This document shows, one piece after another, positions 38,533 through 48,613 of a stretch of DNA of 64,000 nt. The stretch covers positions 1,302,001 through 1,366,000 of the forward strand of contig CAWKAJ010000002.1 of assembly GCA_963847595.1 (NCBI GenBank), written 5' to 3'. Below the pieces are notes generated by a model. That model saw only the letters and a list, made by a program, of their open reading frames with translations. It was not told the DNA's origin and searched no databases. The position numbers were made by a program, and so were the translations under genes. The stretch comes from JACWAE01 sp963847595. GTDB lineage: Bacteria; Chloroflexota; Dehalococcoidia; SZUA-161. Numbering within the stretch: position 1 is the first letter of the stretch; the number at the start of each line of letters is the position of its first letter.

Positions 38533-41500
38533 TTATAGCATATCTTCATGTTTTTTCCTATATTCGGGCAGCGGTTCGACGCTGACCAACTGGCTTCCGG
38601 CTATGAGTGCATCCACAGCCACTTTCGCGGTGTCGAGGGATGTGAAACAGGGAATGCGCTGCTCCGTGGCGGCGCGCCGTATCTCGAAGCCGTCCCTCAT
38701 CGGCACCCTGCCCCCTGTCGGGGTGTTCAAGACCACGTTTACAGTCCCATCCCGGATAACATCCAGCACATTGGGGTGGCCCTCGCTGATCTTCTTGCTG
38801 ATCATGGTCACCTCAAGCCCTGCTGCTCTGAGCACTGCCGATGTCCCCTCTGTGGCATAAAGCTTGTATCCAATCTGAGCAAGCTTTTTCGCCATAGTAA
38901 GCGCTGTGGGCTTGTCTCTATCGGCTATGCTGAGCAATATGGAGCCTTTGGGCGGAAGCGCCAGACCCGCAGCCAGCAGCGCCTTAGCCAGAGCCGCATT
39001 GAAATTGTAGTCTATCCCCATTACCTCGCCGGTAGACTTCATCTCCGGGCCGAGGTAGGTGTCCACTCCCGGCAACTTGGACATGGAGAACACCGGTGCC
39101 TTGATTCCCACCAGCTTCTGCCTCTTCCACAGCCCGGTGGAATAGCCCTGCTCCTTGAGGCTAATGCCCAGCATTACCTTGGTCGCCACCCGTACCATGG
39201 GCACGCCGGTGACCTTGGAGATGAAGGGAACAGTCCGGCTGGAGCGAGGGTTTACCTCAAGCACATACACGGCCGAGCCTGCGCCATCGCCATTGCGCAT
39301 AATCACATATTGGACATTCATCAGGCCCTTCACCCCCAGCGCCAGGCCTATGCGCACGGCATAGTCCACCATCGTATTTGCCTCGATCTCAGTGAGATTC
39401 ATGCCCGGATAGACCGCCATGGAATCGCCGCTGTGCACCCCGGCACGCTCTATATGCTCCATGATGCCGGGGATAAGCACAGTCTCGCCGTCGCAGATAG
39501 CGTCCACCTCCGCTTCCTTGCCTTCAAAATACTTATCTATAAGCACAGGCTTCTGGGGGTCAAGCTCGGTAGCACGTTCCATAAGCACGGCAAGCTCGCT
39601 GGGCTTGTAGACAATCTCCATCGCCCTGCCCCCAAGAACATAGCTGGGACGAATCAGCACAGGATAGCCGATATACTGAGCGGTGCCGAGAGCATCTTCT
39701 ACCGTGAACACGCCGGCGCCCGGAGGCTGAGGGATGCCCAGCCTGCTCAGGAAATCCTCGAAGCGTTTGCGGTTCTCCGCGAGGTCTATAGTCTCAGCGC
39801 TGGAGCCGATTATGGGGAGGCTGGCGCGAGCGATGGGCTGCGCCAGGTTGATGGCCGTCTGCCCACCGAACTGCACAATCGAAGGGGGTGGACCGTCCCC
39901 ATTCTCATTGTCGGTCTCGTTCTCCAGAATGTCCCTGACGCTTTCCACATCCAGCGGTTCGAAGTAGAGACGGGTGCTTGTGTCGAAATCGGTGGAGACC
40001 GTCTCAGGATTGGAATTCACCATTATGCTCTTGACGCCTGCCTCCTGAAGCGCCCAGGCAGAGTGCACGCTGCAATAGTCGAACTCTATGCCCTGCCCGA
40101 TGCGTATAGGGCCCGACCCGATGACCACCGCTTTGCGCCCCGGCAAGGGCTCCGCCTCGTTTTCAGTATCATAGGTGCTGTAGAAATAAGGTGTCTCAGC
40201 AGCGAACTCGGCGGCGCAGGTATCCACCATCTTGTACACCGGGCGGATCTTCCAGCTTTGGCGCAGCTCCCTTACCTGCTCGGGGAGCCTGTCCGCCAAG
40301 GTGCCTATCTGCTCATCGGAGAAGCCCAGCCTCTTGGACTCCCGCAGTAACTCAGGCGTCAGCTTCTCGGAGAGGAGGAGCTTCTCCATGTCGACGATAT
40401 TCTGGAACTTCTCCATGAACCAGGGGTCGATGCCGGTGTGGCGGCACAGGTCTGCTATGCTCGCCCCGCGCCTCAATGACGCCATCAGCGCCCAAAGCCT
40501 GAGGTCATTTGGCTCGAGCGGATAGGAGTGCCCATCCCTCCAGCGGCGGTCTTCCCAGAGCAGCGACTTGCCTCCTATCTCCAGCGACCTCACTGCCTTC
40601 TGCAGCGCTGCCTCGAAACAGCGGTCTATAGCCATAGCTTCGCCTGTGGACTTCATCTGGGTGCCGATGATGCGGTCTCCCATGGCGAATTTATCGAAGG
40701 GCCAGCGCGGCATCTTGACCACGCAGTAGTCTATAGTTGGCTCGAAGGCAGCGGTGGTCTTGCCCGTGACCTTGTTGGCTATCTCGTCCAGCCGCCTGCC
40801 CACGGCTATCTTGGCTGATACACGGGCTATAGGATAGCCGGTTGCCTTGCTTGCCAGCGCCGAGCTGCGGCTCACGCGGGGATTGACCTCGATTACAAAG
40901 TAAGGGTCTTCCTTCCCTTCTCTCGGCTCAATTATAGGATGGGGCTTTAGCGCAAACTGGATGTTGCACCCTCCCTCGATGCCCAGAGCCCTGATGATCT
41001 TGATGCTGGCGGAACGCAGCATCTGGTATTCCTTGTCGTTCAGGGTCTGGCTGGGAGCGACCACTATGCTTTCTCCGGTATGGACGCCCATGGGGTCTAT
41101 ATTCTCCATGCAGCAGATGGTGATGCAGTTATCGGCGCCGTCTCGCATCACCTCGAACTCTATCTCTTTCCAGCCTGTGAGGCACCTCTCCACAAGCACC
41201 TGGTGGATGCGGCTCGCGGCAAGCCCCGAAGAGACAATCTGCTCCAGCTCCTCCCATGTTTTGGCGATGCCGCCTCCTGTGCCGCCCAGTGTATAGCCTG
41301 GCCGGATCACCAGAGGGAGGCCGATTCTCTGCGCCACCCGACGCGCCTCTTCGAGGGTATTCACCGTGGCGCTGTCGGGCACAGGCTCTCCGATGTCGAG
41401 AAGCAACTGCTTGAACAACTCGCGGTCCTCAGCCTTGCGTATGGTGTCAATCGATGTACCCAGAGGGCGCACATTGTACTTATCCAGAATGCCCGCTTCG

Positions 41501-41799
41501 GCGATTTCCACGGCGAGGTTGAGCCCGGTCTGCCCGCCTATGGTGGGAAGGAGTCCATCAGGCCTCTCGCGGGCAATTATGCGCTCCATTATCTCGACCG
41601 TGAGCGGCTCGATATAGACTATGTCGGCAATGCCTTCATCGGTCATGATGGTGGCGGGGTTGGAGTTCACCAGCACCGAGGTAACGCCCTCCTCGCGCAA
41701 AGCGCGGCACGCCTGGGTGCCGGAGTAGTCGAACTCCGCCGCCTGCCCGATGATGATAGGGCCCGAGCCTATGACAAGGACTTTATTTACCTTAGGCAT
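38533..41799 (-). CDS. carB: Carbamoyl-phosphate synthase, large subunit
   Basis: This is 1088 residues with two homologous ATP-grasp halves. The first starts KVLVIGSGPIIIGQAAEFDY. The second starts KAVVIGSGPIRIGQGIEFDY near residue 555. Each has the GGTGGGIA / GGRAMEIV carboxy- and carbamate-phosphate loops. A C-terminal MGS-like regulatory domain begins SILLSIADRDKPTALTMAKK. With CarA it makes carbamoyl phosphate for pyrimidines and arginine. It starts six bases after carA. Its last codons (KKHEDML) are AT-rich and abut the foreign segment, so the insertion boundary lies within about 30 bases of the stop. Confidence 0.97.
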   Translation of the reverse strand: MPKVNKVLVIGSGPIIIGQAAEFDYSGTQACRALREEGVTSVLVNSNPATIMTDEGIADIVYIEPLTVEIMERIIARERPDGLLPTIGGQTGLNLAVEIAEAGILDKYNVRPLGTSIDTIRKAEDRELFKQLLLDIGEPVPDSATVNTLEEARRVAQRIGLPLVIRPGYTLGGTGGGIAKTWEELEQIVSSGLAASRIHQVLVERCLTGWKEIEFEVMRDGADNCITICCMENIDPMGVHTGESIVVAPSQTLNDKEYQMLRSASIKIIRALGIEGGCNIQFALKPHPIIEPREGKEDPYFVIEVNPRVSRSSALASKATGYPIARVSAKIAVGRRLDEIANKVTGKTTAAFEPTIDYCVVKMPRWPFDKFAMGDRIIGTQMKSTGEAMAIDRCFEAALQKAVRSLEIGGKSLLWEDRRWRDGHSYPLEPNDLRLWALMASLRRGASIADLCRHTGIDPWFMEKFQNIVDMEKLLLSEKLTPELLRESKRLGFSDEQIGTLADRLPEQVRELRQSWKIRPVYKMVDTCAAEFAAETPYFYSTYDTENEAEPLPGRKAVVIGSGPIRIGQGIEFDYCSVHSAWALQEAGVKSIMVNSNPETVSTDFDTSTRLYFEPLDVESVRDILENETDNENGDGPPPSIVQFGGQTAINLAQPIARASLPIIGSSAETIDLAENRKRFEDFLSRLGIPQPPGAGVFTVEDALGTAQYIGYPVLIRPSYVLGGRAMEIVYKPSELAVLMERATELDPQKPVLIDKYFEGKEAEVDAICDGETVLIPGIMEHIERAGVHSGDSMAVYPGMNLTEIEANTMVDYAVRIGLALGVKGLMNVQYVIMRNGDGAGSAVYVLEVNPRSSRTVPFISKVTGVPMVRVATKVMLGISLKEQGYSTGLWKRQKLVGIKAPVFSMSKLPGVDTYLGPEMKSTGEVMGIDYNFNAALAKALLAAGLALPPKGSILLSIADRDKPTALTMAKKLAQIGYKLYATEGTSAVLRAAGLEVTMISKKISEGHPNVLDVIRDGTVNVVLNTPTGGRVPMRDGFEIRRAATEQRIPCFTSLDTAKVAVDALIAGSQLVSVEPLPEYRKKHEDML

Positions 41800-41805
41800 T
41801 GATTC

Positions 41806-42900
41806 CTATTTGCCTTTCACCATCTGCAAAAATTGCTGGAACAGATAAACGTTGTCCTGCGGGCCTGGGGAGGCCTCGGAATGATACTGAATGGAGAATA
41901 TGGGCAGCTCGCAGTGCCTCAGCCCTTCCACGGTCTGGTCGTTCAGGTTTATCTGGCTCACTTCCAGCCCGTCCCTCAAGCCGTCAGCATCCACGGCGTA
42001 GCCATGGTTCTGAGCTGTTATGTAAACCCGCCCCGTAGCCAGGTCCCGCACGGGGTGATTGGCTCCTCTGTGCCCGAATTTGAGCTTGAAGGTATCGGCA
42101 CCGAAGGCGCGCCCTATTAGCTGGTGACCCAAACATATCCCCATGATAGGCTTGCGTCCCACCAGCTTCTTCACGGTCTTCACCATATAATCTAGAAGCG
42201 CAGGGTCTCCCGGCCCCGGCGAGAGCAGTATGCCGTCGGGCTTGAGCGCCAGCACATCCTCAGCCGAGATAGTGCAGGGCACAGCGGTAACCTTGCAGCC
42301 CATGCCCCGCAGAATGCGCAGGATGTTGTATTTCAGGCCGCCGTCAACGACAACTATGTGATATTTGCTCGCCAGTTCGCTCTGAGACGAGGGATTCCAG
42401 TGGTAGGGGGATTCGGTGCTCACGCCTTTGACGAAATCTATGTCGTCGTAGCGCGGCACGCTTTTCAGCCGCTGCAGCGCTTCTTCAGCAGTCTCATCCG
42501 ATGTGATGGTGCCCATCATCACGCCCACTGAACGCAGCCGCCTGGTGATGGCGCGGGTATCTACTCCGCCTATGCCTGGAATGCCCGCTTTCTCCAAATA
42601 CTCTCTCAGCGTGCTGTTGCTCTGCCAGTGACTGGGCTTATCGCAGTCCTCACGCACCACGAATCCACGCACCTGGATGCGCCTCGACTCGATATCGTCG
42701 GGATTTATGCCATAGTTGCCGATAAGGGGATAGGTAAGCACCACAATCTGCCCCGCATACGAGGGGTCGGTCAATATCTCCTGATAGCCGGTCATGCTGG
42801 TGTTGAACACCACCTCCCCATAGCCCTTGACCTCAGCGCCGAAAGTATGCCCTTCGTAGACCGAGCCATCTGCGAGCACCAGTATCGCTTTCCTAGCCAC
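41806..42900 (-). CDS. carA: Carbamoyl-phosphate synthase, small subunit (glutaminase)
   Basis: This is 364 residues. The N-terminal CarA-specific domain has VLADGSVYEGHTFGAE and VFNTSMTGYQEILTDPSYAG. The class I glutaminase domain has PGPGDPALLD and nucleophile Cys in MGICLGHQLIGRAFG, and a late His in NHGYAVD/IQYHSEASPGP. It hydrolyses glutamine and passes ammonia to CarB. Its start overlaps the pyrC stop by eight bases, so it is translated by coupling within the pyr operon. Confidence 0.97.
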   Translation of the reverse strand: MARKAILVLADGSVYEGHTFGAEVKGYGEVVFNTSMTGYQEILTDPSYAGQIVVLTYPLIGNYGINPDDIESRRIQVRGFVVREDCDKPSHWQSNSTLREYLEKAGIPGIGGVDTRAITRRLRSVGVMMGTITSDETAEEALQRLKSVPRYDDIDFVKGVSTESPYHWNPSSQSELASKYHIVVVDGGLKYNILRILRGMGCKVTAVPCTISAEDVLALKPDGILLSPGPGDPALLDYMVKTVKKLVGRKPIMGICLGHQLIGRAFGADTFKLKFGHRGANHPVRDLATGRVYITAQNHGYAVDADGLRDGLEVSQINLNDQTVEGLRHCELPIFSIQYHSEASPGPQDNVYLFQQFLQMVKGK

Positions 42901-44248
42901 CTTTCACTCCCATCTTCTTAGACGCAGGTTCCAGTTTTACAGACTCATCTTTATAAACTACTTGGCCACCGAATAAAGTGGCCATTACCTTGCCCTTGAG
43001 CACACACCAGGCAAGGGGCGTGTTCTTGCCTTTGGAAATAAACTCTTCAGGGTTCACCACCCATTGTTTGTTCGGGTCGAAGATTACGACATCCGCCGCC
43101 GAGCCGGATTTAAGCGTACCCAGGTCAGTCCGGCGGAGAATTGAAGCAGGTTCGCAGGTGAACTTTGAGATAAGCGTCACCAGGTCGAGCTTGCCCTGAT
43201 GCACCAGCGTCATCAGGCTGCCCAGCGCTGTCTCGAAGCCGCTGATGCCGAAGGCTGCTGTATTGAAATCGCAGGCCTTGTCCTTGGCAGCATGCGGGGC
43301 ATGGTCGGTGGCAATAGCGTCTATTGCTCCATCTCTCAACCCTAAGATAAGCGCCTCAACGTCCTCCGCCGTGCGCAGCGGCGGGTTTACCTTAGCATTG
43401 GTGTTGTAACCCACAACTGCTGCTTCAGTTAACGTCAGGTGATGCGGTGTGACCTCGGCGGTAATCGAGATGCCTTCCTCTTTAGCAGAGCGAATTAGCT
43501 CTACAGAGCCCGCAGTACTTACATGGGCGATATGAAGCCTGCCCCCCACGATTCGGGCAAGTCGTATGTCCCTGGCCACCATGCCTTCCTCGGCGGCAGC
43601 AGGCATCCCCTTCAGTTTCAATTTGGTTGCCAACGAGCCTTCGTTCATCACCCCATCCTGGCTGAAAGCGAGGTCTTCGCAGTGGTCTATGATTGGCAAA
43701 CCAGCCTCTTGACTATATCCCAGAGCGCTGCGCATGATGTTTGAGTCCATCACCGGGCTGCCATCGTCGCTGAAGGCAACAGCGCCCGATGCGGAAAGCT
43801 CGCTGAAATCGGCGAGCTTTCCGCCATCTCGACCTTCCGTAATACAACCTACCGGCAAGACCCGCACAGCGCCCTCTTTAGCAGCTACGCTCTTGACATA
43901 TTCCACCACTTCCGCCTTATCTATGGAAGGATTCGTATTAGGCATGCAGCAGACGGTGGTGAATCCCCCTTTAGCCGCAGCGCGCGTACCCGTAGCGATA
44001 GTCTCCTTCTCCTCGAATCCCGGCTGGCGCAGGTGGCAGTGCAGGTCAATGAATCCAGGGCAGACCACCATGCCTCGAGCCTCGATTACCTTGTGGTTTT
44101 CAGGCAGAGAACCAGCTCGCTGCACACTCAGCCAGGCGATTTTGCCCTCCGAGATAAACAGGTCTCCCACAGCATCGATGCCCAGCGAAGGGTCGATTAT
44201 GCGACCACCCCGAATAAGCAGATTCTCAGATTGACGCTTAGTCTTCAC
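42893..44248 (-). CDS. pyrC: Dihydroorotase, class I
   Basis: I start at GTG 44248 (451 residues), which has AAGGG upstream and lies eleven bases after the pyrB stop; the longer open frame would overlap pyrB extensively. Metal ligands are in DLHCHLRQPGFEEKETIATG, HCEDLAFS, HIAHVSTAG and ATDHAPHA, and CMPNTNPSIDK is the class I substrate segment. It closes N-carbamoyl-aspartate to dihydroorotate, the substrate of the PyrD/PyrK pair downstream. All zinc residues are present. Confidence 0.96.
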   Translation of the reverse strand: MKTKRQSENLLIRGGRIIDPSLGIDAVGDLFISEGKIAWLSVQRAGSLPENHKVIEARGMVVCPGFIDLHCHLRQPGFEEKETIATGTRAAAKGGFTTVCCMPNTNPSIDKAEVVEYVKSVAAKEGAVRVLPVGCITEGRDGGKLADFSELSASGAVAFSDDGSPVMDSNIMRSALGYSQEAGLPIIDHCEDLAFSQDGVMNEGSLATKLKLKGMPAAAEEGMVARDIRLARIVGGRLHIAHVSTAGSVELIRSAKEEGISITAEVTPHHLTLTEAAVVGYNTNAKVNPPLRTAEDVEALILGLRDGAIDAIATDHAPHAAKDKACDFNTAAFGISGFETALGSLMTLVHQGKLDLVTLISKFTCEPASILRRTDLGTLKSGSAADVVIFDPNKQWVVNPEEFISKGKNTPLAWCVLKGKVMATLFGGQVVYKDESVKLEPASKKMGVKGG

Positions 44249-44259
44249 TGCTATATCCC

Positions 44260-45669
44260 TTAAACAGCCCTCTTGCCCAGCTTGAACCCTTGACGTCGAG
44301 CGTCTTCCTCCGAGTCGAAGATGATGAGGTTCTCCGGCCTTATTCGACCCAGCATGAAGCTGTCCGCTTTGTAGTACCTCTTTTTCTCCACAATACCCTG
44401 ATGCCATTTCGAACTGGCTATGTACGGCGGATATATCTCGTGCTCACAGTAAACGCACCTCAGCGTTAAGGGCTCGTTCGATACTATCTGAAACTCATGT
44501 TTCATGTACTCCCTTTCGGTCTCCTGCACCGAAACGCACTTCTCGTTCTGGCATCTGACACCGGTTTCACGTTTATAGACTGCGTACTCTCTCTTCTGTG
44601 CGAAAGACGGCACTTTCCTCTCAGGGATGTCAACCGTCTTGCACCCCAGAAGAAGGGAGAGCAGAGCCATCCTGATCGGCACCCCGCGCGCTGCCTGCTT
44701 GAAATACATGCTTCGCGGGTCGGCATCCATCTCATAGGCAAGCTCGCCCACACGGGGCAAGGGATGCATAACAATCGTTTCCTTAAAACCCTTCTCTTTG
44801 AAAAGTTTTTTGTCTACTACGGGGTACTCTTTCTTCAAACCCTCTGACGAAGGCTCCAGCCTTTCCTTCTGCAGCCTGGTAACATAGAGGGCGTCTACGC
44901 CCTTCTCCAGCTCAATCTGGATACCGACGGCAGGTATATTGGCAAGCTGATGCGGACCGCTCGGCGTTACGTATATAGCTTCTACTGGGATAAGCCCCTT
45001 CCCTTGCTCATCTTTGGGCCCGTTGTATCGCTCCAGCCTGCCTGCATATTCCGTGGTCAGCTTCCTTATCACATGCTCCGGCATCTCAAAGCCCGGGCTG
45101 GGGCGGAAGTGCATAGTTGCTCCGAACCTGGCCAGCGCGTAGGCCAGAGAGTGCACTGTACGCCCGTACTTCAGGTCACCCCATAGAGCGATCTTCAACC
45201 CTTCGAGCGTTTTCCTTTCCTTCTTGATAGTGTAGAGGTCAAGCAAGGTCTGGCTGGGATGCTCATGTCCGCCGTCGCCGGCGTTTATCACAGGTACATC
45301 AGCATAGTCGGCGACCACCTTGGCTGCACCCTCCCAGGGATGCCTGATGACGATGATGTCTGCGTAGCTTCCCACCACCCTCGCCATATCGGCGATGCTC
45401 TCGCCCTTAGCCAGAGAGGTGTTCCCCATCTCCATCACAGAGATGACCCTGCCACCCAGTCTGTTCATCGCGGTTTCGAATGACATCCGCGTCCTGGTGC
45501 TCGGCTCGAAGAACAGGCTCGCCATAATCATGCCCCGGCACACATCGGACTGCTCCCTGAGCCCCTCAGCCATGTCATCTGCCAAGGTGAAAACCCCTTC
45601 GATTTCCTGATTCGAGAGGTCTTCTATCGTTATCAGGTCCCTCTTCGCCAGGCTTATAACCATATCCAC
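44260..45669 (-). CDS. pyrB: Aspartate carbamoyltransferase with PyrI-like zinc tail
   Basis: This is 469 residues, against about 310 for ordinary PyrB. The catalytic part has FFEPSTRTRMSFETAMNRLG (carbamoyl-phosphate loop), VIRHPWEGAA, NAGDGGHEHPSQTLLDL and MHPLPRVGEL. The additional C-terminal part holds Cys373, Cys378, Cys405 and Cys408 (CQNEKCVS and LRCVYCEHE). This copies the zinc-domain spacing of the E. coli regulatory chain PyrI (Cx4C, about 25 residues, Cx2C). The tail ends KADSFMLGRIRPENLIIF. A one-chain PyrB with a PyrI-type zinc domain suggests built-in assembly or allosteric contacts. The nucleotide-binding PyrI domain is not evident. Confidence 0.93.
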   Translation of the reverse strand: MDMVISLAKRDLITIEDLSNQEIEGVFTLADDMAEGLREQSDVCRGMIMASLFFEPSTRTRMSFETAMNRLGGRVISVMEMGNTSLAKGESIADMARVVGSYADIIVIRHPWEGAAKVVADYADVPVINAGDGGHEHPSQTLLDLYTIKKERKTLEGLKIALWGDLKYGRTVHSLAYALARFGATMHFRPSPGFEMPEHVIRKLTTEYAGRLERYNGPKDEQGKGLIPVEAIYVTPSGPHQLANIPAVGIQIELEKGVDALYVTRLQKERLEPSSEGLKKEYPVVDKKLFKEKGFKETIVMHPLPRVGELAYEMDADPRSMYFKQAARGVPIRMALLSLLLGCKTVDIPERKVPSFAQKREYAVYKRETGVRCQNEKCVSVQETEREYMKHEFQIVSNEPLTLRCVYCEHEIYPPYIASSKWHQGIVEKKRYYKADSFMLGRIRPENLIIFDSEEDARRQGFKLGKRAV

Positions 45670-45670
45670 C

Positions 45671-46235
<565 letters not shown>

Positions 46236-46266
46236 AAAAAAACCTCCACCTTCAAAAAGGTAGAGG
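46236..46266 (-). terminator. Attenuator terminator of the pyr operon
   Basis: On the minus strand CCTCTACCTT, TTTG, AAGGTGGAGG is followed by TTTTTTT directly before the pyrR ATG. It ends the leader and is expected to be used when PyrR-UMP binds upstream. Confidence 0.85.
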
Positions 46267-46322
46267 CTTGTACTCCTTATTAGATCCGCCGAGGTTACGG
46301 GCTACCATTGCCCCTTCCTTTC

Positions 46323-46338
46323 CAGTCTCTCGGGACTG
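46323..46338 (-). promoter_or_regulatory. PyrR-binding loop in pyr leader
   Basis: The leader hairpin reads CAGTCCCGAGAGACTG. This nearly matches the PyrR-binding consensus ARUCCNGNGAGGYU, differing at one G. It lies between the promoter and the terminator, as in Bacillus-type pyr attenuation. Confidence 0.8.
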
Positions 46339-46365
46339 AATTAAAGGTTCAACCTATTTTCTAGT

Positions 46366-46394
46366 ATGATAACACCTTATTTTGCAGTTGGCAA
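46366..46394 (-). promoter_or_regulatory. Promoter of the pyr operon
   Basis: On the minus strand TTGCCA (46394-46389), 17 bases, TATCAT (46371-46366). It precedes the PyrR loop and terminator. Confidence 0.65.
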
Positions 46395-46417
46395 GAGTTT
46401 TCTGGCAGAATTTTAAG

Positions 46418-46443
46418 TAGGGGCTCAAAATTTTGAGCCCCTA
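46418..46443. repeat. TAGGGGC-family 26-bp palindrome
   Basis: TAGGGGCTCAAAA is followed immediately by its exact complement, between nnr and the pyr promoter. A second AT hairpin (AAAATGCGAATTTTGCG) adjoins it. Its position suits termination of nnr, but it is a member of a dispersed family. Confidence 0.8.
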
Positions 46444-46474
46444 AAATGCGAATTTTGCGTCTATAATTTTAGAG

Positions 46475-48037
46475 CTACTGCTCCTTCAGCCTCTTAATCA
46501 CCTTGGGCAGAACCGGAAGCAAATCGCCGGCGACCATGCCGGCATCGCCCAGTTCCTCTCGCACCATCTCGCCGGCTGCGCTGTGCAGGTAGACGCCGCA
46601 GCAGGCCGCCTCGAAGGGAGTAAGCCCCTGTGCCAGCATGCCTGCAATAGTCCCTGAAAGCACATCTCCGGTGCCCGCCGAGGCCAGACCGGGGTTCGCC
46701 GAAGGATTAAGCTTCGCCCTGCCATCGGGCGCTGCGATGACAGTGTATGCCCCCTTGAGCACCACCACCTTCTGCCATTCGGCAGCCATCCTCTGCGCTA
46801 TCTTCAAACGGTCTGTCTGTATCTCAGCAACAGATAGGCCTGTCAACCTCGCCATCTCGCCGGGGTGAGGTGTAAGCACCGCCTCGCAGTCCATCCTCTG
46901 CCACCATTTGCTGACCTTGGCCAGGGCATTCAAAGCATCGGCATCCAGGACAACGCCCCGAGGCATGGAAGGAGAGGGCGAGAAGAGGTATTCTCTGATA
47001 AACTTCTGCGTTGAAGGATGCTGCCCCAGGCCGCAGCCCATAAGCAGCACATCGTATTCACTGAGTTGCTCCGCAAAAAGAGTGGCCGCCTCAGCGCTGA
47101 TGACGCCCGGCTCAGTTTCCGGCAACGGCACATAGGTCACCTCGGTCAACTTTGCCGCCAGGACCGGCTGAAGGCTGCGGCCCGTGGCCAGGGTCACCAG
47201 CCCGGCCCCTACTCTGGTGGCAGCGGCGCAGGCGAGATAGGCAGCCCCGATGTAATTTATCGAGCCTGCAGCCACCATGACCTTGCCAAAAGTCCCTTTA
47301 TTGGCGCTCAGAGGGCGCTTAGGCAGCACAGATTTCACCCACTCGGGAGTGATAAGCTCTGTTGTTATGCTATCGGCCAGCTTCGGCTTTATGCCTATGG
47401 GGGCCACAATGAGCTTGCCCACTCTCTCCGCGCCGGGAAAATTGAACAGCCCGACTTTGGGGTAACCCAGGGTGATGGTCACATCGGCGGAAAGACACGC
47501 AGGGTCCACAGCGCCGCTGTCAGCATCCAGACCCGAAGGAAGGTCAACTGCGACCACCGTCAATTGCGGGCTGTTCTCCTTGTACCTCTTGACGAACTCC
47601 AACAGCTCCTTGATGGTGCCCTGAAGAGGACGAAGCTTGCCGGTGCCGAACAGTGCATCAACGACTATCTCTGACTTAGAAAGTGCATCGTTCAAAACGA
47701 CTAAGCCTTTATCAGAATCGGCATCGGTGTAGGAGAGTCCCCGCTCCTGGAGGAGCTTGAAGTTATTATCGCCCTCGGTGCGGCGCTTATAGAAATACAG
47801 GCTTACCTCGGCGTCCCAGTCATAGAAATGGCGGGCTGCGACCAGGCCATCGCCGCCGTTGTTGCCAGGCCCCACCAGAATCAAGATGGGGCAGCCAGCG
47901 ACACTGCCCCCACGCAGATTTCTTATCTCCTCGGCCACAGCCAGGCCGGCGTTCTCCATCAGCATATCCAGGGATATACCGGCCTCGACAGACTTCTGCT
48001 CCAACATGCGCATCTGCTCGCCAGTAACCAGCTTCAA
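46475..48037 (-). CDS. nnr: Bifunctional NAD(P)H-hydrate epimerase / ADP-dependent dehydratase
   Basis: This is 520 residues. The N-terminal YjeF epimerase domain has GPGNNGGDGLVAARH near residue 52 and VVDALFGTG. The C-terminal ribokinase-like domain has NKGTFGKVMVAAGS, VLTPHPGEMARLTG and the nucleotide-site motif AGTGDVLSGTIAGML. It repairs damaged NADH and NADPH hydrates. It overlaps acpS by four bases; the acpS-nnr pairing is common in bacteria. The domain set is complete. Confidence 0.96.
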   Translation of the reverse strand: MKLVTGEQMRMLEQKSVEAGISLDMLMENAGLAVAEEIRNLRGGSVAGCPILILVGPGNNGGDGLVAARHFYDWDAEVSLYFYKRRTEGDNNFKLLQERGLSYTDADSDKGLVVLNDALSKSEIVVDALFGTGKLRPLQGTIKELLEFVKRYKENSPQLTVVAVDLPSGLDADSGAVDPACLSADVTITLGYPKVGLFNFPGAERVGKLIVAPIGIKPKLADSITTELITPEWVKSVLPKRPLSANKGTFGKVMVAAGSINYIGAAYLACAAATRVGAGLVTLATGRSLQPVLAAKLTEVTYVPLPETEPGVISAEAATLFAEQLSEYDVLLMGCGLGQHPSTQKFIREYLFSPSPSMPRGVVLDADALNALAKVSKWWQRMDCEAVLTPHPGEMARLTGLSVAEIQTDRLKIAQRMAAEWQKVVVLKGAYTVIAAPDGRAKLNPSANPGLASAGTGDVLSGTIAGMLAQGLTPFEAACCGVYLHSAAGEMVREELGDAGMVAGDLLPVLPKVIKRLKEQ

Positions 48038-48399
48038 GGTGCTCCTCCTATCGCAGAGGCGATGGCATAGTCCCGGGAGTGGGAAAGACTGACAGCAATC
48101 TCCGTTATGCCCAGCTTCTTCGCGCGGGAACGCGCCCTGCCGTGGAGATAGACCAGCGGCGCGTTGCGTTTATTGCGCAGGATTTCAATGTCGCGCCAGG
48201 AGACGCCCCTCCTGCCTGTGCCCAGCGCCTTCATCACTGCCTCCTTACCTGCGAACCGAACGGCAAGCTCGGGCATCCGATTGCGGCACAACTCAAGCTC
48301 GGCCTCCGTATACACGCGGCTGAGGAACTTCTCCCCATAGCGAGCTACGGAGCGCTCGATGCGCTCTATCTCAACTATATCCACGCCAAGATAATGCAT
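48034..48399 (-). CDS. acpS: Holo-[acyl-carrier-protein] synthase
   Basis: This is 121 residues starting MHYLGVDIVEIERIERSVAR. It has the Mg-binding Asp of GVDIVEI, the WDxxEAxxKA-type segment as RFAGKEAVMKALG, and the C-terminal VSLSHSRDYAIA. It transfers 4'-phosphopantetheine from CoA to acyl carrier protein. The stop overlaps the nnr start. Length matches the AcpS group. Confidence 0.95.
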   Translation of the reverse strand: MHYLGVDIVEIERIERSVARYGEKFLSRVYTEAELELCRNRMPELAVRFAGKEAVMKALGTGRRGVSWRDIEILRNKRNAPLVYLHGRARSRAKKLGITEIAVSLSHSRDYAIASAIGGAP

Positions 48400-48613
48400 C
48401 GCCTCAAAAGCAAACTCGGGAATTTTTGTGCCTAAGAGTATACCACAATAGGGGCTATGGCACTACGGTAACGCACCTGCCCTGGCTCCGAAAGTTGACT
48501 TTAGTATGCATAATTTGGTAGACTGAGCGAGGCGCGGAAAGGGAAACCTCTATTATCAACAAATAACCACTAACCACACTCATACAACTAAATATTCTTT
48601 AAAGGGGTAGAGT

